Shown here: in pieces, positions 45,619-57,219 of the stretch
Layout of the letters: each line of letters begins with the position of its first letter
Numbering within the stretch: the stretch's first letter is position 1
From: Alphaproteobacteria bacterium
GTDB taxonomy: Bacteria > Pseudomonadota > Alphaproteobacteria > DSM-16000 > Inquilinaceae
Length of the DNA: 64,000 bases
Assembly (NCBI GenBank): GCA_028281925.1
Contig: JANQIX010000043.1
Coordinates: 114,826 to 178,825, forward strand
Reading direction: 5' to 3'
Program-made: the position numbers and the translations under genes
The notes under the pieces: model-generated
Database searches by the model: none
What the model saw: the letters and a program-made list of their open reading frames with translations, nothing else
Told to the model about the DNA's origin: nothing

Positions 45619-48030
45619 ATGACCTCTCTGCGATGGCTTTGCGCCCGCTTCGGCCTCTTGGTTGCCGCCTACATCCTCGGCCTCGTTTTCACCCTTCATT
45701 CGGCATCGGCACAGGAAACTCCGGCGGAGGCTCCGCCTGAGGGCTCTGCGGAACAGGTGGAAGGCCTGATCGGCACTCTGGAAGACGAGCAGGCGCGCAC
45801 CGAGCTGATCGCCCAGTTGCGCCTGATGATTGCAGCAGAGCAGCAGGAAGAGGAGGCCGCCGCACTTGAGACCTTCGGGGCCCGCATCCTGGGCCTCCTG
45901 GAGGCGCGGCTTGCCGCCATCTCTCAGCAGTTCGACGCCCTAGGCACGGCCGTATTCAACCTGCCGCAGCTTTGGGACTGGGCTCAGCAGGAATTCGCAA
46001 GCGATATACGGCGCGCGCAGTGGGAAAACACCCTGCTTGCGCTGCTCGTGGTCTTGGGCAGCGGCATCGTCGCGCTGATCCTGACCCGACTGGTTCTTAG
46101 AGGTCCGCGCCGAATTCTGGAAAGACCAAGGACCGACGATCGCTTCTTCGATCGGCTGTTGATCCTGATCGGGCGGACGCTTATCGACCTGCTGCCGTTC
46201 ATCATCTTCGGACTGGTCGCCTATGGCGCCATGGCGGTCTTCGACCCGATACGCAAAGCCCGTCTGGTGTGTGTCGCCGGGATCAACGCCGTTCTCATCG
46301 CCGCAGCCGTGCTTGTCGTGGCGCGGGCCGTCTTCACACCGTTGGCACCGCATCTGCGGCTGGTCAGGACGAGCGACGAGACCGCCAACTACTTCTATGT
46401 CTGGATCCGGCGGCTCACCTATCTCTGCGTTGCAGGCTTTCTTGTGACGGAGGTCGGGCTCACGCTCGGCATGAGTCTCGGTCTCAGTAATGGAATCATC
46501 GCGCTGATTGGCCTGGTGGCTGCGGGGATGGTGATCGTGTTCGTGCTTCAGAACCGCGGTTCCGTGGCGCAGTTCCTTGGCGGCACGAAAGCCGACGGCG
46601 AGGAGACACCGGGCAATGGCGAGGAGCAGGAGACGGAAAGGGGACCCGTAATCCTGTCTCTGCGCCGGATGTTGGCTGATATCTGGCACATCCTGGCGAT
46701 CATCTACGTCATCATCGCCTATGGCGTCTTCGCGCTCTCGATAGAGGGCGGCTTCATCTACATGATCCGAGCGACGGTGCTGTCCGTTGTTGTTCTTCTC
46801 GCCGCCCATTTCCTGTCGCGGCTGGCCGTCGGTGCGATCGACCGGATCTTCTTTGCCAGTGCGAACCTGAAGGCCAGGGGCCCCAGCAGCAAACGCCGAC
46901 CGAACCGCCTGCTTCCCCTTGTGGCGCGGATCGTCCGGGTCGTCTTCTTCGCAGTCGCCTTGGCAATCGTCCTCGACATCTGGGGGCTGGGTACATTGGA
47001 GCTTCTGCGGGGCGATTTCGGACAGGCCCTGCTGTCCAGTGCGGCATCCATTGCGCTTGTGCTGGGCGCAGCCTTTGTCGCCTGGCAGATCGTCTCACAG
47101 ATTGTGACGAACCAGCTTGCCAAGGCTGAAAAGGCGGGGCGCCCACCGCACGAAACGCAGCGCATGCGCACGTTGCTGCCGCTTTTCCGCAACGTCGCTC
47201 TGGTGGTGCTGATCACGATCGCCACCTTCATCACGCTGTCTGAGCTGGGGATCAACATCGCGCCGCTCTTGGCCGGTGCCGGTGTGGTCGGCCTGGCGAT
47301 CGGCTTCGGCGCGCAGACGCTGGTGAAGGACGTCATCACCGGTCTGTTCAACATCATCGAGAACACGATCGCCATTGGCGACGTCGTGCAGGTCGGCGGT
47401 CATGCCGGCCTGGTGGAGGGCATGACGATCCGAACCGTCAAGCTGCGCGACCTTGCGGGCAGCGTGCACACCGTGCCGTTCAGCGACGTGACGTCGGTGC
47501 TGAACATGACCCGGGATTTCTCGTACTACGTCTTCGACGTCGGGGTTGCCTATCGCGAAAACGTCGACGACGTGATCGAGGTGCTGAAGGAGATCGGCGC
47601 GGGCATGGAGACGGAAATTCCCTACAGTGCTCTCATTCTCGAACCGATCGAGATCCTTGGCGTCGACGCCTTCGCCGACAGCGCGGTGATCATCAAGGCC
47701 CGCATCAAGACGACGCCGATCAACCAGTGGACGGTGGGACGGGAATTCAATCGCCGGATGAAGAACCGGTTCGACGAGTTGGGGATCGAGATCCCCTTCC
47801 CTCACATGACGCTCTATTTCGGAGAGGACAAGCAGGGCAAGGCGCCGTCCGCGCCGCTCGCGTTGAGCGCTCCGGATCTGGTCGCAGCGCTGGCCGGCCG
47901 GCCCGGCGAGGACGAGGCGGCCAAGACGCGCCGTCAGCCCAAGCAACCTGCCGTAGAGCCGTCGCCGGCGTCAGGCGCCCGCGGAGACGACGAGGCCGTG
48001 AGTACCCCCGGCCACGACGGTGATCACTGA
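45619..48030 (+). CDS. Large MscS-family mechanosensitive channel
   Basis: About 803 residues. Signal peptide (LLVAAYILGLVFTLHSASA), a periplasmic coiled-coil-like region rich in Glu (residues ~30-110), multiple transmembrane helices, then the MscS core: APLLAGAGVVGLAIGFGAQTL (pore helix), VKDVITGLFNIIENTIAIGD and VTSVLNMTRDFSYYVFDVGV. A long disordered, acidic C-terminus ends the protein. It resembles the larger MscS/YbdG-MscM type rather than the ~290-residue MscS. The ATG at 45619 has only a weak AAGAAACGAG site; earlier in-frame starts would lengthen it. Confidence 0.88.
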   Translation: MTSLRWLCARFGLLVAAYILGLVFTLHSASAQETPAEAPPEGSAEQVEGLIGTLEDEQARTELIAQLRLMIAAEQQEEEAAALETFGARILGLLEARLAAISQQFDALGTAVFNLPQLWDWAQQEFASDIRRAQWENTLLALLVVLGSGIVALILTRLVLRGPRRILERPRTDDRFFDRLLILIGRTLIDLLPFIIFGLVAYGAMAVFDPIRKARLVCVAGINAVLIAAAVLVVARAVFTPLAPHLRLVRTSDETANYFYVWIRRLTYLCVAGFLVTEVGLTLGMSLGLSNGIIALIGLVAAGMVIVFVLQNRGSVAQFLGGTKADGEETPGNGEEQETERGPVILSLRRMLADIWHILAIIYVIIAYGVFALSIEGGFIYMIRATVLSVVVLLAAHFLSRLAVGAIDRIFFASANLKARGPSSKRRPNRLLPLVARIVRVVFFAVALAIVLDIWGLGTLELLRGDFGQALLSSAASIALVLGAAFVAWQIVSQIVTNQLAKAEKAGRPPHETQRMRTLLPLFRNVALVVLITIATFITLSELGINIAPLLAGAGVVGLAIGFGAQTLVKDVITGLFNIIENTIAIGDVVQVGGHAGLVEGMTIRTVKLRDLAGSVHTVPFSDVTSVLNMTRDFSYYVFDVGVAYRENVDDVIEVLKEIGAGMETEIPYSALILEPIEILGVDAFADSAVIIKARIKTTPINQWTVGREFNRRMKNRFDELGIEIPFPHMTLYFGEDKQGKAPSAPLALSAPDLVAALAGRPGEDEAAKTRRQPKQPAVEPSPASGARGDDEAVSTPGHDGDH

Positions 48031-48055
48031 CCGGAGGATAGCATCGAAGCAGCGG

Positions 48056-48700
48056 TCAGAGAACGGCTGCCGTCTTCAGGAAGCTGCGGATCAGCTCCGG
48101 CGTCTTGTGCCCAGGGCGATCTTCCACGCCGCTGGAAACGTCGACCGCTTCGGCGCCCGTTTCGGCCACCGCTTCCGCCAGGTTGCCGACATTCAGGCCG
48201 CCTGAGAGCATCCACGGCTTCAGCCAGCGCCGGCCGGCCAGCAGGGACCAGTCGAACGGGATGCCGTTGCCGCCGGGCAATGCGGTGACGTTGGCCGGCG
48301 GCTTGGCGTCAAACAGCAGCCGGTCGACCGATCCTTCAAGACCGTTGACCGCATCCAGATCGTCCGCCGTCGCCACCGGGATCGATTTCATGACCGGGAT
48401 GTTGAAGCTACGCCGGATGGCCTCCAACCTTCCCGCGGTCTCGTGCCCGTGCAGCTGGATCAGGTCCAGCGGCACCTGGCCGATCACCTCATCCAGGCGG
48501 TCGTCGTCGGGATCGACGAACAGGCCGACCACCCGCACGCCGGTCGGCGCCAGGCGTGCCAGCTGCGCGGCCAGGTTCGGGCTGACGGCCCGCGGGCTGC
48601 GGGGATAGAACACCAGCCCGACAAAGCGCGCGCCGCCCTCGATCGCCGCCTCCATCGCCTCCGGCGTGCTGATCCCGCAAATCTTGACCGACAGCCTCAT
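48056..48700 (-). CDS. trpF: Phosphoribosylanthranilate isomerase
   Basis: Third step of tryptophan synthesis. 214 residues: VKICGISTPEAMEAAIEGG (catalytic Cys in KICG), FVGLVFYPRSPR, LIQLHGHE, FDAKPPANVTALPGG (catalytic Asp in LFD), LSGGLNVGNLAEAV, VDVSSGVEDRPGHK. The start overlaps the pyrF stop by four bases (ATGA). trpB and trpA, which usually follow in this order of bacteria, are not present; the gene converges with the MscS gene instead. Confidence 0.95.
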   Translation of the reverse strand: MRLSVKICGISTPEAMEAAIEGGARFVGLVFYPRSPRAVSPNLAAQLARLAPTGVRVVGLFVDPDDDRLDEVIGQVPLDLIQLHGHETAGRLEAIRRSFNIPVMKSIPVATADDLDAVNGLEGSVDRLLFDAKPPANVTALPGGNGIPFDWSLLAGRRWLKPWMLSGGLNVGNLAEAVAETGAEAVDVSSGVEDRPGHKTPELIRSFLKTAAVL

Positions 48701-49431
48701 TTCGCTCCTGCCAACTCGTACGCTATCCGCCGGGCCGCCGCCGTGGGGTCGGTCGCCCGGGTGATGGGCCGCCCGATCACCAGATAGTCGGCCCCCAGAG
48801 CCAGCGCTTCGGCCGGTTCCAGCACCCGCTTCTGATCGTCCGCACTCGCCCAGCTAGGCCGGATGCCCGGCACCATCAAGAGGAAGTGCGGCCCGAACCG
48901 GGCCCGCAGATGCGCGATCTCGTTCGGCGAACACACAATACCATCGAGATGGGCATCGATGGCCAGAGTTGCCAGCCGGTCGACCTGATGCAGCGCTTCG
49001 GCGTCCTGGCCGATGTCACGCAGATCATCCTCATCCAGACTGGTCAGCACGGTGACGCCCAGCAGGCGCGGCCGCGGCACCTCGAACTCAGCCGCCGTCT
49101 CACGCGCCGCAGCGGCCGCGGCCTCCAGCATCGCCCGCCCGCCCGAGGCATGAAGCGTCAGGAACGCCGGCTTCAGCGGCACCAGCGCCCGCACGGCACT
49201 GGCGACGGTGTTGGGAATGTCGTGCAGCTTGAGATCGAGGAAGATCGGGCACCCCAGCCCCGCCAGGCGCCGCACCCCTTCCGGCCCCTGAGCGGAATAG
49301 AATTCCAACCCGAGCTTAAGCCCACCGACGATATCCAGCACCTGCGAGGCAAGGCCAAGTGCGGCGTCCAGCGAAGCTGTATCGACGGCACAGAAGACGG
49401 GAGAGGAAAGAGCTTCGGGTTCCATCGGCAT
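48697..49431 (-). CDS. pyrF: Orotidine 5'-phosphate decarboxylase
   Basis: Final step of UMP synthesis. About 244 residues from the ATG at 49431 (a second ATG two codons on). VFCAVDTASLDAAL, GLKLGLEF, FLDLKLHDIPNTV (the conserved Asp-x-Lys-x-x-Asp catalytic array), GVTVLTSLDEDDL, VPGIRPS and DYLVIGRPITRA (phosphate loop) are all seen. It overlaps trpF by four bases and is translationally coupled to it. The ribosome site is weak. Confidence 0.95.
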   Translation of the reverse strand: MPMEPEALSSPVFCAVDTASLDAALGLASQVLDIVGGLKLGLEFYSAQGPEGVRRLAGLGCPIFLDLKLHDIPNTVASAVRALVPLKPAFLTLHASGGRAMLEAAAAAARETAAEFEVPRPRLLGVTVLTSLDEDDLRDIGQDAEALHQVDRLATLAIDAHLDGIVCSPNEIAHLRARFGPHFLLMVPGIRPSWASADDQKRVLEPAEALALGADYLVIGRPITRATDPTAAARRIAYELAGAK

Positions 49432-49624
49432 TGGCTTTCTGCTGCGGGATCCAAGGCAACCCGTTGGCCATCCTACAACAAGCGACGCTGCAGCGCACCA
49501 TAGGCAACCGAGGGTTTGTATCGGTCGCCTGTGCGAACTTCGGCGTTCCCAGCCCACCGACCGTCCTGATAGCCTTTGATCGTCCCCTTCTGCTATCGCA
49601 CTCCATCCCAGGATTCATCGACCT

Positions 49625-50578
49625 ATGTCGGATATGCCCGACCATCGGCACCAGCGCCCCTATGTCGTCGTCGACGTGTTCACGACGAACCGGTATGGCG
49701 GCAACCAGCTTGCCGTGATCACCGATGGACGCGGCGTCTCGGATACCGAGATGCAGAAGATCGCGAACGAGTTCAATTTCTCGGAAACGACGTTCGTCCT
49801 TCCCCCGTCCGATGACCGCAACACGGCCAGGGTTCGCATCTTCACGCGGATGCAGGAGGTGCCGTTTGCCGGGCACCCGAATGTGGGGACTGCCTATGTC
49901 CTGGGGCGGCAAGGCCACGTCTTTGGCAAGCCGGCCGGCCGGATCATGCGATTCGAGGAGGCCGCTGGCCTAGTCGACGTTGAACTGCTGGATGGCAACG
50001 ACGGTGTCTCGGGGGCGGCGATCGTGGCGCCCCAGCCGCTGACAGTCGGCTCTCCCGTCGACCCGGCCACGCTGGCCGACTGCATCGGCTTGCAGCCAAG
50101 CGAGATCGTCCTGGCTCACCACGCGCCGACCATCGTGTCGGTAGGCCTGCCGTTTTGTGTCGGCGAAGTGGCGCTGGCGTCGCTGCCAGCAGCGCGCCCG
50201 AGCTACGACGCGTTCGCCACGGCCGCCACAGACGGCGGGTATGCCGATGCGACTGGCCGCTTTTCGATCTTCGTCTATGCCCGGACAGGCGACGGCTGCG
50301 ATCGTCTGCGCGCTCGCATGTTCGGGCCGCTGAGCGGCACCTTCGAGGACCCCGCCACCGGCAGTGCCTCCGCGGCGCTCGGCGCCTTTCTGGCAAGCCT
50401 GGAGCCCCTGTCGGACGGAACGCTCAGGATCGACATCCAGCAGGGTGTGGAGATGGGCCGGCCGAGCGAGATCGGACTGCAGATCCGCAAGTCGGGCGGA
50501 CAGGTGGCCCAAGTCCAGATCGCCGGCCGATGCGTGCAGACGATGCGGGGCGTGCTGGATCTTGCCGAGGGCGATTAG
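49625..50578 (+). CDS. PhzF-family isomerase/epimerase-like protein
   Basis: 317 residues. [34 protein letters not shown] (the Glu of the PhzF signature), [16 protein letters not shown] and [23 protein letters not shown] match the PhzF/diaminopimelate-epimerase-like fold. Members isomerise small ring substrates; here there are no phenazine genes, so the substrate is unknown. It is divergent from pyrF, with about 190 bases between them. Confidence 0.9.
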   Translation: MSDMPDHRHQRPYVVVDVFTTNRYGGNQLAVITDGRGVSDTEMQKIANEFNFSETTFVLPPSDDRNTARVRIFTRMQEVPFAGHPNVGTAYVLGRQGHVFGKPAGRIMRFEEAAGLVDVELLDGNDGVSGAAIVAPQPLTVGSPVDPATLADCIGLQPSEIVLAHHAPTIVSVGLPFCVGEVALASLPAARPSYDAFATAATDGGYADATGRFSIFVYARTGDGCDRLRARMFGPLSGTFEDPATGSASAALGAFLASLEPLSDGTLRIDIQQGVEMGRPSEIGLQIRKSGGQVAQVQIAGRCVQTMRGVLDLAEGD

Positions 50579-50838
50579 ACGCTCAGAACCGGGTCGCCGC
50601 GCTGCTCACGTTCCGCACCTGGCAGAGAGAGATCAGGCCGCGCGGTACAAGACGTCTAGTCTTGCGTCTGAGAGCAACGCTTCCGCCCGATGCGCGGTCC
50701 GTGCATGATCGTTTGCGCCATCGACTGGCGAGCAAACTCACTGAACAAATGTGAGTGAGCGCTCGCCTTAATTTCAGCACAATCTTCCGACACAGTCCCG
50801 CTGACGCTTCAGTTGTCGCCGACCCTGCAGGAACCCCT

Positions 50839-51957
50839 ATGCCAGACGCCTATCTGACCGCCGCCGGCGCCTTTATGCCGGGCCCCCCGGTCGCCAATGA
50901 CGGGATCGCGTCTCGCATCGGGGCGATCGACGACCGCTCCGAAACCTTCGGTCGGCTGGCGTTGCGGCAGAACCGGATCACCACGCGGCACTATGCGCTG
51001 GAGGACGACGGCACTGTGCTGCGGTCCAACGCCGAGATGGCGGCACTGGCCGTGGCTGATGCGGTCGGCAAGTCCGAACGCACGCTGGCCGATATCGACC
51101 TGCTGGGCGCGGCGACGACGCAAGGCGACCTATTGGTGCCGGGGCACGCCAGCGCGGTGCAGGCCGCGCTCGGCATCGGGCCGGTGGAGCTGGCCAGCGT
51201 GCAGTCGGTCTGCGCTGGATCGCTGATCGCAGCCAAGGCGGCGACCCTGCAGGTGATGGCTGACGGCAAGCAGGCGGCGGCCGTGGCCGGGTCGGAGTTC
51301 TCCAGCCGCTGGTTCCGGCCCGCCTTCTACGCGCGGGCCCCGTTGCAGGACCCGCAGTTCCGCACATCGCTGGAGTTCCTGCGCTGGACCCTGTCCGACG
51401 GCGCCGGCGCCATCGTCATTGAGCCGCGACCCAACGAGCGCAGGCAGAGCTTCCGCATCGAGTGGATCAAGCTAGTCTCGTTGGCACACATGTTCGACCC
51501 GTGCATGGCGGCCGGCGCACCGCCGGAGCGGCGCACTGACCGGGCTGGCGGCTGGAGCCACGACCCTCGCAACGCGCTGGCCGACGGTGCGCTGGTTCTG
51601 TGGCAGGACATGCATCTCCTGAAGCGCATCATCCGCGCCTGGGTCGGCGAATACCTGAAGCTGATCGACCAAGGTGCGGTCGACCCAGCACAGGTCGATT
51701 GGCTGCTGTGCCACTATTCGGCGGAATCGCTGCGCGAGGAAATCGTCTCGATCCTGAAGACGACGGGCGGCATGATCGATGCTGAGAAGTGGTTCACCAA
51801 CCTGCACACCAAGGGCAACACGGGCGCGGCGGCGCTGTTCATCATGCTCGACGAATTCATTGCCCGTGGTGTCGCGCGCCCGGGCGATCGGGTTCTGTGC
51901 ATCGTGCCGGAAAGCGGCCGTGCGATGATCGGGTTCATGATGCTGACGGCAATGTGA
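50839..51957 (+). CDS. Beta-ketoacyl-ACP synthase III-like ketosynthase
   Basis: 372 residues from the ATG at 50839 (AGGAA upstream). Thiolase fold with the FabH-type triad: Cys125 in VQSVCAGSL, His292 in LLCHYSAES and Asn327 in HTKGNTGAAALF. LSDGAGAIVIE and the C-terminal ESGRAMIGFMML are also typical. It is more divergent than housekeeping FabH and carries the long insertions of secondary-metabolism ketosynthases (DarB/CerJ-like). It heads a cassette with the haem-oxygenase-like enzyme and an uncharacterised protein, suggesting that it condenses or transfers an acyl group in a dedicated pathway. Confidence 0.85.
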   Translation: MPDAYLTAAGAFMPGPPVANDGIASRIGAIDDRSETFGRLALRQNRITTRHYALEDDGTVLRSNAEMAALAVADAVGKSERTLADIDLLGAATTQGDLLVPGHASAVQAALGIGPVELASVQSVCAGSLIAAKAATLQVMADGKQAAAVAGSEFSSRWFRPAFYARAPLQDPQFRTSLEFLRWTLSDGAGAIVIEPRPNERRQSFRIEWIKLVSLAHMFDPCMAAGAPPERRTDRAGGWSHDPRNALADGALVLWQDMHLLKRIIRAWVGEYLKLIDQGAVDPAQVDWLLCHYSAESLREEIVSILKTTGGMIDAEKWFTNLHTKGNTGAAALFIMLDEFIARGVARPGDRVLCIVPESGRAMIGFMMLTAM

Positions 51958-51981
51958 GCGACCGAGCGCGGGAACTGCCCG

Positions 51982-52065
51982 GACAGATCCCCGCCTTCGC
52001 GGGGATGACGGGAAGAGGTTGATCTTGAGGTTGAATTCGTCGTCCCCGCGAAGGCGGGGACCTCG
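51982..52065. repeat. Dispersed intergenic hairpin-pair element, copy C
   Basis: Hairpins atccccgc/gcggggat at 51987-52006 and gtccccgc/gcggggac (gaag loop) at 52042-52061, about 55 bases apart. Same architecture and flanking words as copies A and B. It lies between the ketosynthase gene and the next gene of the cassette. Confidence 0.75.
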
Positions 52066-52131
52066 TCGGACAGAGCACGGACGCTGAGTTTGAGCACCAA
52101 CTGGTGCGTTCGGATATGTGGGAGGGCATTG

Positions 52132-52831
52132 ATGGCCGAGACAGACACGCTGGCAGCGGCCGACACGATCGGCTCCGACGCCTTCGTCCAGCAGACCATG
52201 CGTGGCCTCGCTATCGTGTGGACCGACTTCGAGGCCCGCCTGGACCGCGTGCCGATCATCGACAAGCTGAACCGGGGCGCGCTCAGGCTGGACGACTATA
52301 AGGCGCTGCTGATCAACCTGCGCCAGCAGGTGGTCGACGGCGGATGCTGGATCGCGCGGGCGGCCAGCAACATCGACGTGGCGCATTTCGGCCTGCGCTC
52401 ACTGTTCATGCGCCATTCCACCACCGAGCACCGCGATTTCCGGATGCTGGAGGAGAACTACGCGGCCGTCGGCGGCGAGCTGGCGACCATCCGGGACGGA
52501 GAGAAGAACATCGGGTCCGAGGCGCTGTCGGCGTGGATGTTCCATCGTGCGTCCCAGCCCAACCCGTTCGACCTCTTGGGCGCCATGTTCATCATCGAGG
52601 GTCTGGGCGCCCTGAAGGCGGCCGACTGGGCGGAGGCGATCCGCCAACAGCTTGAACTGTCGGCGGACCAGGTGAGCTTCCTCGCCTACCACGGTGCGAA
52701 CGACGACGACCATCTGGCGGAGTTCCAGGAATGGGTGGCCGAGGCTGCGGACCATCCCAATGCCCGCCGGATCGTGAAGACAGCCCGGGTGACCGCACGG
52801 CTCTATCTGTTGCAGCTGGAAGAGCTCGACC

Positions 52832-52839
<8 letters not shown>
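52132..52839 (+). CDS. Haem-oxygenase-like diiron enzyme (HDO superfamily)
   Basis: 235 residues, all-helical. The ATG at 52132 is preceded by GGAGGG. Candidate metal ligands lie in the positions expected for the iron-containing haem-oxygenase-like fold: His95/His100 in RHSTTEHRDF, Glu109 in LEENY, Glu156 in IIEGLG, and the His187...Asp...His194 cluster in YHGANDDDHLAEF. Known HDO enzymes (UndA, BesC, SznF) perform oxidative cleavage or N-oxygenation. The stop overlaps the next ATG by eight bases. The substrate is unknown, but the partner ketosynthase suggests an acyl or amino-acyl compound. Confidence 0.8.
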
Positions 52840-55064
<2,225 letters not shown>

Positions 55065-55104
55065 CCCAGTGGGCGCCAAAGCGCCGCTCGGCCTCGCCCC
55101 CGGA

Positions 55105-55998
55105 TCACGCTAATATCAAAGTGATCCCCGCAACTGCCAACCCGGCGCCAGCCCAGGCCAGGTGACTTGGCGGCCGGCCGGTCGTGCCCCAGATCAGCGG
55201 CAACATGATGACGGGCGCGCCCGCGCTGAGCACGACGGCAATGCCGGCTTCGACGCTCCGCAATGCGTAAAGCTGACAGGTAACCGCCAGTACGTAGCCG
55301 AGTATCCCCGGCACGATCGCCCGCAGCACGAGGCCAGGTGTCCGTTGCGTCAGCGGTTCGAACACGCGGGCGGGCCACAACGCGACCACGGAGAGCAGCA
55401 GCGCCCCGCCCGCGGTCCTGAGCGCGGTCGCCGCTAGCGGGTCGGTGCCCGCAACCAAGGCAGGCTTAAGCGCGATCAGACCTACAGCGTTGGCGGCCGC
55501 CGCAGTCAGCCCCAACAGCACGACCACGCCCAGAGATCCGGCGACTGCGTCCGTATCGGCGTCGCGTCGGCGGCCGAACGCTATGGCCAGCAACACGCCG
55601 CAGAAGGTGACCGCGGCGCCGCCCATGTCTCGCACCGTCATCGCCTCACCCAGCCAGAGATTGCCCAGAAGCGCCGTGATCGGCACGTTCATGGAAAGGA
55701 GCAGCTGCGACCGCCGCGGCCCGGCGCGCCGCATGGCGGCGAACATCGCCAGGTTCGCCAGAACGACACCGAAGACGCTTGCGATCACGAATGCCGGCCA
55801 ATGGGCCCAGGTCACGCCGACCCATCCGCCGGAAACGCTGACGACGGCCAGCAAGAGAGCGGCCGCGCTGATCAGCTGCACCCGCGTGAGCTCGAACGCG
55901 CCGAGCAAACGCGCCGGGCGATGCGCCATCAGGGCCCCAACGGCCCAACAGACGGACGCCGCCAAGGCGGCGGCGAGCGCTAGGATCGGCATTGGCAA
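55105..55998 (-). CDS. EamA-type DMT-superfamily transporter
   Basis: 297 residues with ten predicted membrane helices and the two EamA repeats (SVCWAVGALMAHRP; MSMNVPITALLGNLWLGEAMT-like; AVVLSAGAPVIMLPLIWGT). These proteins export metabolites or drugs; the substrate is unknown. It is divergent from the HxlR regulator, with two matching palindromes in the shared 94-base region, so it is probably the regulated target. Confidence 0.88.
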   Translation of the reverse strand: MPMPILALAAALAASVCWAVGALMAHRPARLLGAFELTRVQLISAAALLLAVVSVSGGWVGVTWAHWPAFVIASVFGVVLANLAMFAAMRRAGPRRSQLLLSMNVPITALLGNLWLGEAMTVRDMGGAAVTFCGVLLAIAFGRRRDADTDAVAGSLGVVVLLGLTAAAANAVGLIALKPALVAGTDPLAATALRTAGGALLLSVVALWPARVFEPLTQRTPGLVLRAIVPGILGYVLAVTCQLYALRSVEAGIAVVLSAGAPVIMLPLIWGTTGRPPSHLAWAGAGLAVAGITLILA

Positions 55999-56013
55999 GG
56001 TCTCACGGGCAAT

Positions 56014-56030
56014 GCTACGATTTTCGTAGC
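56014..56030. promoter_or_regulatory. Operator palindrome 1 for the HxlR regulator
   Basis: gctacgattttcgtagc, perfect 6-base arms around a short AT centre, just upstream of the EamA gene start. It matches the second palindrome 46 bases away. Confidence 0.7.
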
Positions 56031-56059
56031 AAGCGAACTAACATAAGCGCCGCGCCCTT

Positions 56060-56076
56060 GCTACTAAATTCGTAGC
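56060..56076. promoter_or_regulatory. Operator palindrome 2 for the HxlR regulator
   Basis: gctactaaattcgtagc, the same half-sites as palindrome 1 with one mismatch, 16 bases before the HxlR ATG. Two copies in one divergent promoter region suggest control of both genes by the HxlR protein. Confidence 0.7.
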
Positions 56077-56092
56077 AGAGAAGGATCGATCG

Positions 56093-56431
56093 ATGGCCGA
56101 CATACCCCAACCGGGCAGCCCGGTCCGCGGCTCCCGCTCCGGCGTTCCCATCATGGCCGTCTTCGACCTGCTGGGGCGCAACTGGGCCATGGGGGTGCTG
56201 TGGACGCTGTCGAAGGGCGGACCCTGTACCTTCAGGGTGCTGCAGGACCGGTGCGAGACGATCTCGCCTTCGGTCCTGAACGCCAGATTGAAAGAGCTGC
56301 GTGCCGCCGGCCTTGTCGAACGGTCCGACCAGGGCTACCGCGCAACGCCTCTGGGGCTTGAGTTGTACGGGCTGCTGGTCCCGCTGGGCGACTGGTCCAA
56401 ACGCTGGGCCACCCGCTTCGACCCGACGTGA
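56093..56431 (+). CDS. HxlR-family transcriptional regulator
   Basis: 112 residues. The winged helix with MAVFDLLGRNWAMGVLWTLSKGGPCTF, LQDRCETISPSVLNARLKELRAAGLVER and YRATPLGLELYGLLVPL is diagnostic of HxlR. It has no ligand domain or conserved sensor Cys beyond CTF/CETI. It probably represses the divergent EamA gene through the two palindromes. Confidence 0.92.
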   Translation: MADIPQPGSPVRGSRSGVPIMAVFDLLGRNWAMGVLWTLSKGGPCTFRVLQDRCETISPSVLNARLKELRAAGLVERSDQGYRATPLGLELYGLLVPLGDWSKRWATRFDPT

Positions 56432-56434
56432 CGC

Positions 56435-57094
56435 TCAAGAGCCGGAAATTGCCGAGTCCCGGCCATCGAGGAAGGTCCGCAGCTCAGACAGGTGCCGTAC
56501 CCGGATCACACCGTCGGGCACGGTCGGGTCGGCGCAGGCCGGCGGCAGGGCGAACACCGTCATCCCCGCCGCGCAGCCTGCCTGAACCCCCGGCAGGCTG
56601 TCTTCGACGACGGCACAGTCGCTCGCCGACACGCCCATGGCCTGGGCAGCGTGACGGAACAGGCCGGGGTCGGGCTTCCACGCGCCGATGTCATAGCTGC
56701 TGAAGATGCGCCCCTCGAAATAGGGCAAGAGGCCGGTGACGGACAGGCTGAGCCGGATCTTCTCCGCCGGCCCGCTGGAGGCGACGCAGATCGGCCCCGT
56801 CATCGCAGCTACCAAATCGACCGCACCGTCGATCGGCCGCAGCCGCTCACGGAACGCGGCAGCCGAAGATGCCCGAAAGCGTGGCACGAAGTCGTCCGGC
56901 AAAGAACGCCCCAGTTCGGCCTCCAGTTCCGCCACGCAATCAGCGAGCTTGCGCCCTCGAAAGCGGCTCACCAGCGAGTCGAGCGTAAGCCGCAACCCTT
57001 GCTCCGCCACCAGATCCCGCAACACTTCGTTCGCCAGCACCTCGCTATCCACCAGCGTGCCGTCGCAATCGAAGATCGTGAGCTGGAACATCAA
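56435..57094 (-). CDS. HAD-superfamily phosphatase
   Basis: 219 residues. Motif I TIFDCDGTLVDSEVLA (nucleophile Asp), cap domain, motif II VASSGP, motif III Lys in AWKPDPGLF, motif IV VVEDSLPGVQAG. Resembles the YieH/beta-phosphoglucomutase subgroup of small sugar-phosphate phosphatases. The stop lies three bases from that of the convergent HxlR gene. Substrate unknown. Confidence 0.9.
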   Translation of the reverse strand: MMFQLTIFDCDGTLVDSEVLANEVLRDLVAEQGLRLTLDSLVSRFRGRKLADCVAELEAELGRSLPDDFVPRFRASSAAAFRERLRPIDGAVDLVAAMTGPICVASSGPAEKIRLSLSVTGLLPYFEGRIFSSYDIGAWKPDPGLFRHAAQAMGVSASDCAVVEDSLPGVQAGCAAGMTVFALPPACADPTVPDGVIRVRHLSELRTFLDGRDSAISGS

Positions 57095-57219
57095 GGGATC
57101 CCCATTGAGTGATCAATCATCCGCTTTGGTCATGAGATGCGGCGTTCCGACGAGTGTGCCCTGCGAACCATCCGCGCGACAGGGCCGAGCGGAAGGACCC
57201 GCACCAGCCCGCTGCGCCG

